61,994 nt of DNA from IMG/VR virus record IMGVR_UViG_3300012930_000013, positions 1-61,994 of that record; one strand, 5' to 3'. Made by a program: the position numbers and the translations under genes. Position 1 is the first letter of the stretch. Every line of letters begins with the position of its first letter. This DNA is from a virus. This document shows, piece after piece, positions 25,921-34,970 of the stretch. Below the pieces are notes generated by a model that saw nothing but the letters and a program-made list of their open reading frames with translations, had not been told where the DNA came from and made no database searches.

Positions 25921-28900
25921 ATGAGCGACCGCGCGCCCGTACAGTTCGCTGAGACGCCGAAGCAAGCTCGGCGTTTCATGGATGAGCTTTACCGAGAGGC
26001 ATACCTCCCGGGGAAGATCACCGCGGTCGACACCGAGTTCGTCCCGATCTCGAACGAGCCGGTCCTGCTGTCCTACTCGTGGGGCCGCGGGGTCCGGCGC
26101 GTCGTCCGCTCCGAGCTGGTCAAGGACCACTTCGGCGACTGGCTGGTCGACCCTCAGACCAAGCTCGCCTACCAGAACTACAAGGCGGATGTCGAGACGA
26201 TGGAGAGGCTCGGCATCCCGCCGACCGAGCTCATCCACAGCTTCTACATCGACACGATGGTCACCGGGGTGCTCCGCGACGAGACCCTGATGCAGCATGG
26301 GCTCAAGGCGCAGATGTTCCACTTCTTGAAGTGGTTTCGCCGCGAGTACGGGCAGCTGTTCTGCTATGTACCACCCGGCAAGAAGAAGGCGATCGTCATG
26401 GACCCGAGGCAGGTCATGGATGGTCTGCCTGACGACGCGCTCACCGACGCGGTGACCAAGTGGGGTGGAGCGAAGGGAGGACACAAGGTCGGCCCGCGGA
26501 GCGCTGAGCAGTGGCGCCAGATGATGATCGACTATGCCGGCGACGACGCCGAGGGGACCCAGATCCTCGCGGTCGACCACCGCAGGTACCTCAGGAAGAC
26601 CGACTACTGGGACAAGTATGTCGACGTCGACCGAGTGTTCACGAGTACCCTGATGCAGTGTGGGGTAAGCGGGGCGTTCCTCGACCAGCCGGTCCTGCGC
26701 AAGATCCTGCGCAAGCAGGACATCCGCATCATGCGCGCCGAGCATTGTTTCCGCGCCGCGGCGGGAGACCCAAAGCTCAAGCTGCGCTCTCGCCCTCAGA
26801 TGAAGAAGCTGTTGTTCGACGAGTGGGGTTGGCCGGAGCACCCGACGATCGAGACCGACAGCGGCGGAGTCTCGATGGACGGGGAGGTCCTCACCTGGTG
26901 GTTGAACGAGCACAAGCTCGCGATGGCAGGAGTTAAGCTCGCGTTCAACAACGCGGCTACCATGAAGGGTACGTTCCTTGAAGGACTTCTTTCAGGAGTA
27001 AGTGATGATGGACGTCTGCGAAGTGATCTGAATCAGATCGGTGCGAAGACATCTGGAAGAATTAGTTCACGTAAGTTTGAGAAGTTGATCGAGATCACTA
27101 AGACACTCAAGAATGGAGAAGTAAGGACGCAAGTCAAGAAGAAGAAGGTCGGCGCCAACCTTCAGAATATAATCGCTCGGAAGGAGAAGGACCCCGATGG
27201 GGTCCGCGGTGCGTTCCGGGCGCCACAACTTGGAGAGGTCACCGCATGGGGTGTACCGGCTACCGAGTCACACAAGCTGATCGTCGCGGATTACTCAGGG
27301 TTCCACCTCGTGCTTGTCATCCACTTCACAGCGAAGCTGACCAAGAAGTCGGCAATGCTGGAGATCATGCGGAAGTACAAGACGCCGAGCGCGGTGCACG
27401 TGTACACGACGATTCAGATGTTCAAGCACACGGCTCCACACAGATGTGACTCGGACTCGTACTCGTGCAAGGACAAGAAGACCGGCGAGTGGAAGAAGTT
27501 CCACGGCGAGAACAAGGTGTACTCCTTGAGCGAGTTCACCATGGATGACTGGAAGCTAGTCAAGCCGCTCTTCCCGGACCAATATACCTATAGTAAAAAC
27601 TGCGTCACCGGCGAGACGATGATCCTCACTGATCATGGATACAAGAGGATTGACGAGCTGTGCGTCGGCGCTCCTCTTGGTCGCTCGAAGCCGGCGACAC
27701 CCATCCGGATCGTAACGCGGGACGGGATTCGCGACGTCGCGGACGTCTACCGGGGTGGCAAGCAGCCGGTGAAGAAGCTGACGACTGAGCTCGGGTTCGC
27801 AGTGCGCGCGAACGACTCACATGACATGCCGGTGGTGCGCGGAGGTAAGATCGAGATGGTGAAGGTCGGCGACATGGTGGTCGGAGACATCTGCGTGATT
27901 AAGTTCGGCAGCAACACCCACGGGCGGGTAACTCAGATTCCAGCGATGGCGCAGGGAGGCATGACGAGCTACAAGCCGCTCGACCTTCCTCGTGAGCTTA
28001 CGCCGGAGGTTGCCAGGTTGCTCGGGTACTATGTGTCGGAGGGTTTCTCGATGAAGTCAAACACGATGTACATCACATCGTTCGGCTTCGGTTATCAGGA
28101 CGATGACATGGTGCTCGACGTCGAGCGGTGCTTGCGATTGGTGGCTGGTTCCCGTCTCAAGCAGCACGATGGTGCGAAAGCGCGCAGGTACTACATCACC
28201 AGCAAGGACCTCTACGAGTGGTGGCGGTTCCTCGGATGTGGCACGTCATCGGCGGACAAGCAGATCCCGCCCTGCGTGCTCGGTGCACCATGGCCAGTCA
28301 AGCGGGAATTCTTGCGCGCATACTTTGCTGGAGACGGAAGCATCTGCGACGGTGTCATCAAGGCAACGAGCAAGTCAGAGCTTCTCATTAGGCAGATCCA
28401 AGGCGAGTTGATCAACATCGGCATCGCGTGCTCTGTGTTCTCTGGTGAAGTTGGTGAATACGGGATTTATTGGTCGATCCAGATATCGAGCAGCAGCTAC
28501 GTCAAGAGGTTCTCCGAGTACATTGGATTTTCCTGTAAGCGCAAGCAGGATCTGGCGGAGCGGGTGGTGATCGCTAACCCGCGTTCCACACTGGTCATCG
28601 AAGGGTTCGACGTCGAGTACGAGCTGATCCAGAAGAAACTGTTTGGTGGTGTGAGGAGTCGGATGTCACAGGTGACCCGCGGTACGTGCAGGCTCGGTGA
28701 AGTCGTGGTTCAAAAAATCGACCCTGAAGCACTCGTTGGGACCGAGATCGAGAAGATGCTCAACGATGGGTTGTGGACGGTTCGCGTCACGTCGATCGAG
28801 CCTGATGGTGATGCAGAGGTTTTTGACCTCTATGAGCCAGTTCATAAGATGATGGTTGCTAGCGGTCTTCTTGTAGGTGACACCAACTTTGCCCTTATCT

Positions 28901-29457
28901 TCATGGGATCTCCTTGGACGCTGGCATACAACACAGGACGAGATGCTAACGACGAGGAACAGCTCGATGAGTGCAAACGACACTATGATGACTGGTACGA
29001 GCTGTACCCGGAGATCAAGCAGTACCAAAACTGGGCAGTCGATCACGGGTATGAGCATGGTTGGGTTCCGACCATCGGCGGCAGGCGTGGCCACGTCCGT
29101 AAGATGCTCGAGGGGTGCGATCGAGACGGCAGGTATATCCAAGACGACGACAAGCGGAAGAAGATGATTAAGCACGGTGAGCGTGTGTGCACGAATACCG
29201 TCGCTCAAGGATCCGAGGCTGACATCGTGAAGATGGCGCTCAACCTCATCCGCCTATCGCCGAAGATGATCGAGTTCCGTTGTGCACCGCTGTTTCCTGT
29301 CCACGACGAGATCGTGAGCGAGGGTCCCGAGCGGACCTCCGTCGCCAGCCTCGAAGAGCAGATCCGCCTGATGAAGGAGCCGTACAAGGACGAGATGGAG
29401 GTCGAGCTAGCAGTGGAGGGTGGAATCGGGGACAACTGGATTAGTGGCAAACCGTAG
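25921..29457 (+). CDS. polA: Family A DNA polymerase with 3'-5' exonuclease domain and an intein
   Basis: 1178 aa, of which 427 (561-987) are an intein; the spliced protein would be about 751 aa, close to phage family A enzymes. Exo motifs: D37-T-E39, a NYKAD segment, and YAGDD. Polymerase motif A is DYSGFH (D457), motif B is split by the intein (SKN, then TNFALIFMG), and motif C is H1128-D-E1130. In motif A the usual steric-gate Glu is His (H462), and the Gln of DYSQIE is Gly. It should be the replicative polymerase. Codons from ~26960 to 27170 and in the intein are AT-richer than neighbours. Confidence 0.92.
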   Translation: MSDRAPVQFAETPKQARRFMDELYREAYLPGKITAVDTEFVPISNEPVLLSYSWGRGVRRVVRSELVKDHFGDWLVDPQTKLAYQNYKADVETMERLGIPPTELIHSFYIDTMVTGVLRDETLMQHGLKAQMFHFLKWFRREYGQLFCYVPPGKKKAIVMDPRQVMDGLPDDALTDAVTKWGGAKGGHKVGPRSAEQWRQMMIDYAGDDAEGTQILAVDHRRYLRKTDYWDKYVDVDRVFTSTLMQCGVSGAFLDQPVLRKILRKQDIRIMRAEHCFRAAAGDPKLKLRSRPQMKKLLFDEWGWPEHPTIETDSGGVSMDGEVLTWWLNEHKLAMAGVKLAFNNAATMKGTFLEGLLSGVSDDGRLRSDLNQIGAKTSGRISSRKFEKLIEITKTLKNGEVRTQVKKKKVGANLQNIIARKEKDPDGVRGAFRAPQLGEVTAWGVPATESHKLIVADYSGFHLVLVIHFTAKLTKKSAMLEIMRKYKTPSAVHVYTTIQMFKHTAPHRCDSDSYSCKDKKTGEWKKFHGENKVYSLSEFTMDDWKLVKPLFPDQYTYSKNCVTGETMILTDHGYKRIDELCVGAPLGRSKPATPIRIVTRDGIRDVADVYRGGKQPVKKLTTELGFAVRANDSHDMPVVRGGKIEMVKVGDMVVGDICVIKFGSNTHGRVTQIPAMAQGGMTSYKPLDLPRELTPEVARLLGYYVSEGFSMKSNTMYITSFGFGYQDDDMVLDVERCLRLVAGSRLKQHDGAKARRYYITSKDLYEWWRFLGCGTSSADKQIPPCVLGAPWPVKREFLRAYFAGDGSICDGVIKATSKSELLIRQIQGELINIGIACSVFSGEVGEYGIYWSIQISSSSYVKRFSEYIGFSCKRKQDLAERVVIANPRSTLVIEGFDVEYELIQKKLFGGVRSRMSQVTRGTCRLGEVVVQKIDPEALVGTEIEKMLNDGLWTVRVTSIEPDGDAEVFDLYEPVHKMMVASGLLVGDTNFALIFMGSPWTLAYNTGRDANDEEQLDECKRHYDDWYELYPEIKQYQNWAVDHGYEHGWVPTIGGRRGHVRKMLEGCDRDGRYIQDDDKRKKMIKHGERVCTNTVAQGSEADIVKMALNLIRLSPKMIEFRCAPLFPVHDEIVSEGPERTSVASLEEQIRLMKEPYKDEMEVELAVEGGIGDNWISGKP
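27601..28881 (+). mobile_element. LAGLIDADG intein inside the polymerase gene
   Basis: 427 residues, starting at Cys (CVTGETMIL) and ending ...SGLLVGD, followed by Thr. Splicing block A is clear and a B-like block appears in NDSHDMP. The DOD endonuclease has two LAGLIDADG-type helices, LLGYYVSEG and LRAYFAGDG, each with an acidic catalytic residue. Block F is VFDLYEPVHKMMVASG. The C-terminal residue is Asp with Gly before it, instead of the usual His-Asn; some inteins with C-terminal Asp do splice. It sits in motif B (O-helix), next to the Lys that contacts dNTP, a typical intein insertion site. Confidence 0.92.
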
Positions 29458-29478
29458 AACTGTGAGGATAAAGTTGGT

Positions 29479-30075
29479 ATGAGGAAGAAAGATGAGCTCT
29501 CGCTGGAGAACACCTGCATGTCTCACGGTCATCCAGAGGAGATGGTGTTCGTGCTGCTCGGCCGAGACCCGGCGGCTCCACTGGCGCTGCGCGCGTGGGC
29601 TGACGAACGAGTCCGCCTCGGCAAGAACACCCACACCGACGTGCAGATCACGGAAGCTCGCGAGATCGCGGACACCATGGAGCTCGAGGGGCGCCGTTGG
29701 GTCGACGTCCCTCGGGATGCCGCGGGGCCTACGCGCGCCGAGCTGACCAAGGCGCTCGATGAGTCGGTGAAGCTCCAGAGCCACTACGCCACGCTCCTTA
29801 ACCAGTACGATGGCGGTGAGCGCGTGATGTTCGCAGATTCAGACGACTGGATCCGTCGCCTGAGCGACATCAAGTGCAGCCATGTACACGTCGTCCGCGG
29901 CGAGGACGCGCCGCGGGTCTACGGATCCTGGCGGACGCAGGTCTGCCTCGACTGCGGGGCGTTCCGCGAGCACGGACACAACGACCGCCCGGTCCCATCG
30001 AGGCCGTGGCCGGGCCACGACTGGCGGCCGGCGAGCGAGTACGAGGATGCGGTCGCCAAGCGCGAGGACGACTGA
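29479..30075 (+). CDS. Unknown phage protein with C-terminal Cys pair
   Basis: 198 aa, frame starting at a weak ATG after the polymerase stop. The N-terminal half (HPEEMVFVLLGRDPAAPLAL...AREIADTMELEGRRW) is a pattern common in phage proteins whose job is unknown. The C-terminal part has CLDCGAFREHG, which may bind zinc. It overlaps the next gene by TGATG, so it is co-translated with the candidate UvsY. Confidence 0.6.
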   Translation: MRKKDELSLENTCMSHGHPEEMVFVLLGRDPAAPLALRAWADERVRLGKNTHTDVQITEAREIADTMELEGRRWVDVPRDAAGPTRAELTKALDESVKLQSHYATLLNQYDGGERVMFADSDDWIRRLSDIKCSHVHVVRGEDAPRVYGSWRTQVCLDCGAFREHGHNDRPVPSRPWPGHDWRPASEYEDAVAKREDD

Positions 30076-30530
30076 TGAAGTTCTGGGAGCGGCGCGACCC
30101 CGGTCCAGTCAAGGCGATCCACCCCTTCACCAAGAAGGTCATCACGGTGCACCCGCTGAAGGACGCGCGCATCTCGAATGACCTCGACGCGGAGTTGCGC
30201 CGACTTCCCGGAGTGCTGAGCTGGTGGATATCGCTCCGCGACGAGGCCGAGAAGCATGCTAAGGAAGCGCGCCACGACGAGCACAACGCCGGCGAGGACC
30301 TCTACGAGGAGTATCGCGGAAAAGCTGCCAAGGCCGCCACCGAGACCTCGATCAAGATGGCTGTCAAGCGCGACCCGCGGATGCGCGAGGCGTTCCGCGC
30401 CCGGATGGACGCGGAGAACATGCACCGCCGACTAAAGGGCGCGGTGGAGGCGATCAGCGAGAAGCGGTGGAGCCTGCAAGGGCTCTGCAAGACCGCCGCG
30501 ATGGAACGCGGAGCAAAGGATCACGCCTGA
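30075..30530 (+). CDS. Candidate UvsY-like recombination mediator
   Basis: 151 aa from ATG at the TGATG overlap; the longer upstream frame was rejected as a shadow. The last ~55 residues (RFRARMDAENMHRRLKGAV region, then ISEKRWSLQGL) resemble the C-terminal coiled segment of UvsY, which loads UvsX on SSB-coated ssDNA. The preceding half is charged and helical. SSB and UvsX genes follow within 1.3 kb. Similarity was judged by eye, so this is an inference, not a recognition. Confidence 0.5.
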   Translation: MKFWERRDPGPVKAIHPFTKKVITVHPLKDARISNDLDAELRRLPGVLSWWISLRDEAEKHAKEARHDEHNAGEDLYEEYRGKAAKAATETSIKMAVKRDPRMREAFRARMDAENMHRRLKGAVEAISEKRWSLQGLCKTAAMERGAKDHA

Positions 30531-30802
30531 TGCGCGAGAACTCGATGAACACTGATAACAACCTCCACTGGCACGACGGCACCACGTGTCACGGACACCC
30601 GACCTTGGACGACTGCACTGCGCAGGCGATCGCCTGCCAGTGGGTCGGCAGGGTGCTGGAGCATGTCGACACCTACCCAGACGGGTCCGAGGTGAGGTGC
30701 TACAGCTTGGTCGCCAGCAGCTTCGACACCCACGGCAAGCGAGGCAGGTACGTGGCCGAGGTGAAGGTGGTCGCGGTCATCATCCCGATCAAGGAGAACT
30801 GA
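30530..30802 (+). CDS. Small unknown protein
   Basis: 90 aa, ATG overlapping the previous stop by one base. Begins MRENSMNTDNN. The middle is beta-rich (EVRCYSLVASSF, RYVAEVKVVAVIIPI), and three cysteines are scattered. No motif. It ends 1 base before the SSB start, so it is probably co-translated with it. Confidence 0.6.
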   Translation: MRENSMNTDNNLHWHDGTTCHGHPTLDDCTAQAIACQWVGRVLEHVDTYPDGSEVRCYSLVASSFDTHGKRGRYVAEVKVVAVIIPIKEN

Positions 30803-30803
30803 C

Positions 30804-31757
30804 GTGAAGAGCAGCAAGGAGAGCAAGAAGCACAAGCACGACGACTCCGACGACCTCGACGAGATGCGCGAGGCGTTCAAGAACCACCAGAACCGAGCCA
30901 AGGGTGGAGGAGGTTCTGGTAACACCTTCGCCAAGCTCGAGAAGGGGAAGAACCTCTGCTACTTCCTCCCGATACCCGGTCAGCGCAAGTTCTACGCGGA
31001 GGGCTGGACCCACTTCCAGGTCGGCCCGAACGAGCGCGCCGTCCGGTGCGTCGACGAGGCGCACATCGACGCAGAGCGGGGCCTGCCGCAGTCGGGCACG
31101 AAGTGCCCTCGCTGCAAGCGGTTCCTGCGCGAGCAGGCCCGGATCAACAGCGAGTATGAGAAGGGAGACGAGGATGGTCGTGCGGAGTGGAAGGCCGCGA
31201 AGGACAAGTACGTCCCGCGTCACCAGTACTACAGCAACGTCCTCCGCGAGGACGACGACGGCGACTTCGAGGTGAAGATCCTCCCATATGGTCCTCAGGT
31301 CTGGGGGCAACTGATGAACTTCTACATCGGCTCCGACACCGACGTCGGTGACTTCACGGACCCGAAGTCTGGGAAGTGGCTGAACATCAAGAAGGTGGAC
31401 AAGGGTGGGCGGAACCGCCGCAACGTCGAGTACCAGGTGTTCCCGGTCGACGGTCCTAGCATCTCGAGTACGTGGGCAACGATCAAGGACGCCCTCCACG
31501 ACCTGGACGCGGCGCGCGGCAAGGTCCTGTCTCTGGAGGAGTTCGTCGCCGTCGAGAAGGGTGTCGACGTCGACAAGGACTCTGACGACGATGACGACGG
31601 TAAGCATCGCCGCAAGCGCTCTCGCGCGGAAGACGATGAGGACGAAGACGCCGAGAGCGACGATGGTGATGATGAAGAAGAGGAGGAGGAAGACGCGGTC
31701 CGCACCGAGCGGTCCAAGCTCGCCGTCAAGATGAAGAAGCGCCGGCGGGACGACTGA
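30804..31757 (+). CDS. gp32-like single-stranded DNA-binding protein
   Basis: 317 aa, GTG start. After a charged N-terminal tail, the central OB-fold region opens with GKNLCYFLPIP, a pattern of phage gp32-like SSBs, and has CPRCKRF in its zinc-binding position. The last ~75 residues are a long acidic Asp/Glu stretch, as in other SSBs, where it recruits partner proteins. It is unusual in ending with a basic patch (KMKKRRRDD). It coats ssDNA at replication forks and recombination intermediates, next to UvsX and the candidate UvsY. Confidence 0.85.
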   Translation: MKSSKESKKHKHDDSDDLDEMREAFKNHQNRAKGGGGSGNTFAKLEKGKNLCYFLPIPGQRKFYAEGWTHFQVGPNERAVRCVDEAHIDAERGLPQSGTKCPRCKRFLREQARINSEYEKGDEDGRAEWKAAKDKYVPRHQYYSNVLREDDDGDFEVKILPYGPQVWGQLMNFYIGSDTDVGDFTDPKSGKWLNIKKVDKGGRNRRNVEYQVFPVDGPSISSTWATIKDALHDLDAARGKVLSLEEFVAVEKGVDVDKDSDDDDDGKHRRKRSRAEDDEDEDAESDDGDDEEEEEEDAVRTERSKLAVKMKKRRRDD

Positions 31758-31760
31758 GCC

Positions 31761-32729
31761 GTGCTCGACGCTAAGCGAGAGCAGGCCGTCCGAACCCTCC
31801 GCGCCACCCACAGCGCGGAGGCTCGGTCGCGCCTGGCGGCGAGTGGTAAGAAGCTCGCGATCCTGCGCACCCACCTCGCCAAGAAGTACAAGGGCGAGGT
31901 GTTCACGCCGATCGCGAGCGGTGCGCGAGCAGCGAACATCAGCGCGGTCAGGAGCGGCTGGCAGGAGCTCGACGACCTCATCACCGGGGAGAACGACGCC
32001 GACTGCAGGACGGTCGCCGGGACCGGGCTCGGTTGGCCGCGCGGACGCATCATCGAGATCTACGGTGCTGAAGGTATGGGTAAGACGACGTGTACCTTAC
32101 AGTTAATCGCCGCGTTCCAGCGCGCCGGTGAGCTGTGCGCGTTCGTTGACGCGGAGCACTCCCTCGACGTGTCCTACGCGGCCAAGCTCGGCATCGACCT
32201 GACCACGATGGTGTTCCACCAACCGGACGCCGGCGGCGAGCGCGCGCTCGACATCGTCACGAGCATGTGCGAGAGCGGGGCGTTCGGGTGCGTGGTGGTC
32301 GACTCGGTCGCCGCGCTCACCCCGCTCGCCGAGCTCGAGCTCGACTTCGAGGACTCAGCCCAGCCCGGCGGTCACGCCCGCCTGATGTCCCGAGCGCTCC
32401 GCAAGCTCGCCGCGATCTGCGCGCGCACCAACACGCTGCTCGTGTTCGTAAATCAGACGAGAGTTAAAATTGGTGTGCGGTTCGGTAACCCGACCACAAC
32501 TACCGGAGGGAACGCGCTCAAGTTCTACGCGTCCGTTCGCCTGGAGATGGTGAACGTGAAGACGAAGAAGAAGGGCGACCGGGTCATCTTCCGCCGGACC
32601 AGGATCCGGACGGTCAAGAACAAGGTCGCCCCGCCGTTCCGGGACGTGTACGCGGACATCGTCCCGGGGAAGGGGATCACCGTCGTGCACGGCGACCCAG
32701 ACCTCGGCGGCGGTTCCGATGACGAGTGA
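31761..32729 (+). CDS. uvsX: UvsX/RecA-family recombinase
   Basis: 322 aa, GTG start 3 bases after the SSB stop. Walker A GAEGMGKT (102-109), Walker B CVVVDSVAAL, the L1/L2-adjacent HARLMSRALRKLA (RecA-type) and the VFVNQTRVKIG strand. RecA proteins form filaments on ssDNA and catalyse strand exchange. The C-terminal region is short compared with bacterial RecA. It forms a unit with SSB and the UvsY candidate. Confidence 0.9.
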   Translation: MLDAKREQAVRTLRATHSAEARSRLAASGKKLAILRTHLAKKYKGEVFTPIASGARAANISAVRSGWQELDDLITGENDADCRTVAGTGLGWPRGRIIEIYGAEGMGKTTCTLQLIAAFQRAGELCAFVDAEHSLDVSYAAKLGIDLTTMVFHQPDAGGERALDIVTSMCESGAFGCVVVDSVAALTPLAELELDFEDSAQPGGHARLMSRALRKLAAICARTNTLLVFVNQTRVKIGVRFGNPTTTTGGNALKFYASVRLEMVNVKTKKKGDRVIFRRTRIRTVKNKVAPPFRDVYADIVPGKGITVVHGDPDLGGGSDDE

Positions 32730-32755
32730 CAACTCGAAACGTAGAGAGGATCCCC

Positions 32756-33088
32756 ATGACGACACCGCTATCTGATAGTGACCTAGGCAGCTTCTACAGC
32801 ATGCTTCGGCACTATCTCGACGGGTTTAAAGATTCTGATCTCAAGCGCCTTGATGAAGAGCGTGACTTGAGATGGGAGAGGCGGATCGCATATGTCACGA
32901 TCGATGGTTTGAAGTCGGATTCGGAAGTTGTTACCGAGCGTATATTGCGGGTGACGCTGGCCATGGAGTCCGACCACACGGTGTGCAAGCGGTGTTATCA
33001 AGATCTCGGAACAGCTCACGCAGATCAGTGCGCGAATGGTCCAGGGTTAATTACAGGAACGCAGGGACCTCTAACGAAGGATGAGTAA
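32756..33088 (+). CDS. Small unknown protein with Cys pair
   Basis: 110 aa from ATG 32756, which has AGAGAGG just upstream; a GTG at 32726 in the same frame is less likely. Helical N-terminus, CKRC at about residue 80 and two more His/Cys residues further on (HADQC), a likely zinc site. AT-richer than the neighbours. It overlaps the KTSC gene by 8 bases. Confidence 0.55.
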   Translation: MTTPLSDSDLGSFYSMLRHYLDGFKDSDLKRLDEERDLRWERRIAYVTIDGLKSDSEVVTERILRVTLAMESDHTVCKRCYQDLGTAHADQCANGPGLITGTQGPLTKDE

Positions 33089-33365
33089 GATGAGACTACT
33101 CACGGTAACAGACAGCGACATCATCGAGGCCATCGGGTTCGGTACGCTGATGGAGAATCCGGGAGGTGTACCTGGAACGTTCGGCACCCTTGGAGTCGTG
33201 TTCAAGTCATCGCAGGACACTATCTATGAGTACAAGGACGTGGCCATCGACACGTTCGCCAAGCTCATCGCTGGGGACAGCATCGGCAAGGTGTTCCATG
33301 AGCTGTTCAGGAGGACCAAGTACCCGTTCACGAAGAGTGCGAGGACGCCGACGCTCAAGAAGTAG
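33081..33365 (+). CDS. KTSC-domain-like protein
   Basis: 94 aa. The segment YEYKDVAIDTFAKLIAGDSI with a following VFHELFRRTKYPF resembles the KTSC domain (short lysine-tRNA-synthetase-associated domain), common as a single small protein in phages and bacteria. Function unknown. It ends just before the promoter at 33365. Confidence 0.6.
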   Translation: MSKMRLLTVTDSDIIEAIGFGTLMENPGGVPGTFGTLGVVFKSSQDTIYEYKDVAIDTFAKLIAGDSIGKVFHELFRRTKYPFTKSARTPTLKK

Positions 33366-33395
33366 TTGACAACGTCACCACGATTTTCATAGGAT
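33365..33395 (+). promoter_or_regulatory. Promoter with operator-like element (site 3 of 7)
   Basis: GTTGAC-AAC-GTCACC, -35 TTGACA, 18-base spacer, -10 TAGGAT (33390-33395). The next start (ATG 33415) has GGAGG at 33402-33406, so translation is leadered with a ribosome site. Confidence 0.8.
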
Positions 33396-33414
33396 GCGCT
33401 TGGAGGACTCGCAG

Positions 33415-33828
33415 ATGACGGATAACAAAAACGACGGTGACCATCAACGACGTTTCGTCGACGCATACCATCATCTACGCGACGTGGCGCGAGCTGCGGT
33501 TCACCCACTTCACCGCCAAGTCCTCGCGGCTCGGCTACACTCGCCGTGGCGGCAGTTACTGGTGTGGGCGACGCGCTCGGCGCGCCTCGCCGCGATCGCG
33601 GGCGGTATCTACTTCGTGGTCCTCGGGTGTCGGTCATGCGATCGACGACGCGAGCAGCGCATCAGCAGCGCCGTCGTCCAGGAGCTTCGGTACGAGGCTG
33701 CGCTCAGGCACTTCCACTTGCCGGACGGCGACTATCCACTCATCGCCGGGTGCGCTGCGCTCGACGCAGGCTTTTGGTTTCCGTGCACCACTGCGGTCGT
33801 CTCGTTCACGAGGAACCCGAAGCGATGA
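33415..33828 (+). CDS. Single-span membrane protein upstream of SbcD
   Basis: 137 aa, ATG with a good GGAGG site. A charged N-terminus is followed by one hydrophobic stretch (LAAIAGGIYFVVLG, ~58-75), then GCRSC and a cytoplasmic or periplasmic tail. It overlaps the SbcD start by ATGA, so it is co-translated with the nuclease. Another frame across this stretch was rejected because this one carries the start next to the ribosome site. Function unknown. Confidence 0.55.
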   Translation: MTDNKNDGDHQRRFVDAYHHLRDVARAAVHPLHRQVLAARLHSPWRQLLVWATRSARLAAIAGGIYFVVLGCRSCDRRREQRISSAVVQELRYEAALRHFHLPDGDYPLIAGCAALDAGFWFPCTTAVVSFTRNPKR

Positions 33829-34970
33829 GGATCGTGATCTTCAGTGACTTGCATGTCCACACGTGGCAGGAGTTCTCTCGTGATGATGACGGTGTGCCAT
33901 CGCGGCTCCGTCACTGTCTGCTCGTGCTGCGGAAGGTTCGCGAGTACTGCCTCGCCAACGACATAACGAACGTTCTCTTCGGCGGCGACCTATTTCACAA
34001 GCGAGGGGTCCTCTACACGCAGCCGTACAACCTCGTGGTGGCCGAGCTGGCGGCGTGGAGGTCGTTCGGTCTAAAGCTCTACGCGAACGTCGGCAACCAC
34101 GACGCCGCGGACCGCCTCGGCAAGGTCCACGCTCTCCAGGCGCTCGCGAGCGCCGACCTGCTCAAGACGGTCGGTGATGATGGGTGGGCGAACTGGATCC
34201 TGGTGGATGACGCGTCCAGCATTACCAAGCAGAACATCATCGTCACGGCTGTGGCGTATTGCCCGGGTGCCGACGAGCTGCGTCGGCGCGTAGACGCGGC
34301 GCTCGAGGAGCGCCTGTTTATCGGCGACGGTCTGTGGATCCACCACACCCACGACTGGTTCACGGTCGGCCTGTTCCACCATGGGTTCAAGGGCGCTCGG
34401 GTCGGGACGTCGCTCGAGTACACCATCAAGGAGGAGGTGGACCCCGACGAGTACGCAAAGAGCTTCGACGCAAAATTTTCCGGTCACTACCATGCTCATC
34501 AAGAGATCGGCTCCCAGGGGAACGCATGGTACGTCGGGTCTCCGATGGAGTTCGTACGCGGGGAGACCTCTCCCAAGGGCTTCCTCATGCTGGACACCGA
34601 CCGCGCCGAGATCGAGCGCGTCGACCTGGACCTGCCGCGGTTCGTGAAGCTCACCGGCGGGCAGATCGGTGACCGGGACTTCGACGTCGCGGCGCACGTG
34701 CGCGGGAACTACGTCGACGTCGTGTTCGACGAGCTGCCGATGCCATGGGACAAGCTCGACAGCACGCTGCGCAAGCTCGGCGCCGAGGGTGTCCGCGCCT
34801 GCCCGACGCGTGCGGACAAGCTGCCGAAGTCGTCTCGGCTGGAGGTCGACCCGACCGCTGGCGACCGGCAGCTGCTGGAAGCGTACATGGAGCACGTCGG
34901 GGTGAGCATCTCCGAGAGGGAGGACCTGCTCCAAACAGGGCTACAATTCCTGGAGGAGGGTGCCAAATGA
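33825..34970 (+). CDS. sbcD: SbcD/gp47-like metallophosphoesterase nuclease subunit
   Basis: 381 aa from ATG at the ATGA overlap. Calcineurin-like motifs: SDLHVHTW (D8, H10), GGDLFH, and GNHD. A later HHTHDW and HYHAHQ pair supply the remaining metal-binding residues. With SbcC (37851) it forms the nuclease that processes DNA ends for recombination (T4 gp46/gp47, bacterial SbcCD). The two subunits are separated by six genes here rather than being adjacent. Confidence 0.9.
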   Translation: MRIVIFSDLHVHTWQEFSRDDDGVPSRLRHCLLVLRKVREYCLANDITNVLFGGDLFHKRGVLYTQPYNLVVAELAAWRSFGLKLYANVGNHDAADRLGKVHALQALASADLLKTVGDDGWANWILVDDASSITKQNIIVTAVAYCPGADELRRRVDAALEERLFIGDGLWIHHTHDWFTVGLFHHGFKGARVGTSLEYTIKEEVDPDEYAKSFDAKFSGHYHAHQEIGSQGNAWYVGSPMEFVRGETSPKGFLMLDTDRAEIERVDLDLPRFVKLTGGQIGDRDFDVAAHVRGNYVDVVFDELPMPWDKLDSTLRKLGAEGVRACPTRADKLPKSSRLEVDPTAGDRQLLEAYMEHVGVSISEREDLLQTGLQFLEEGAK

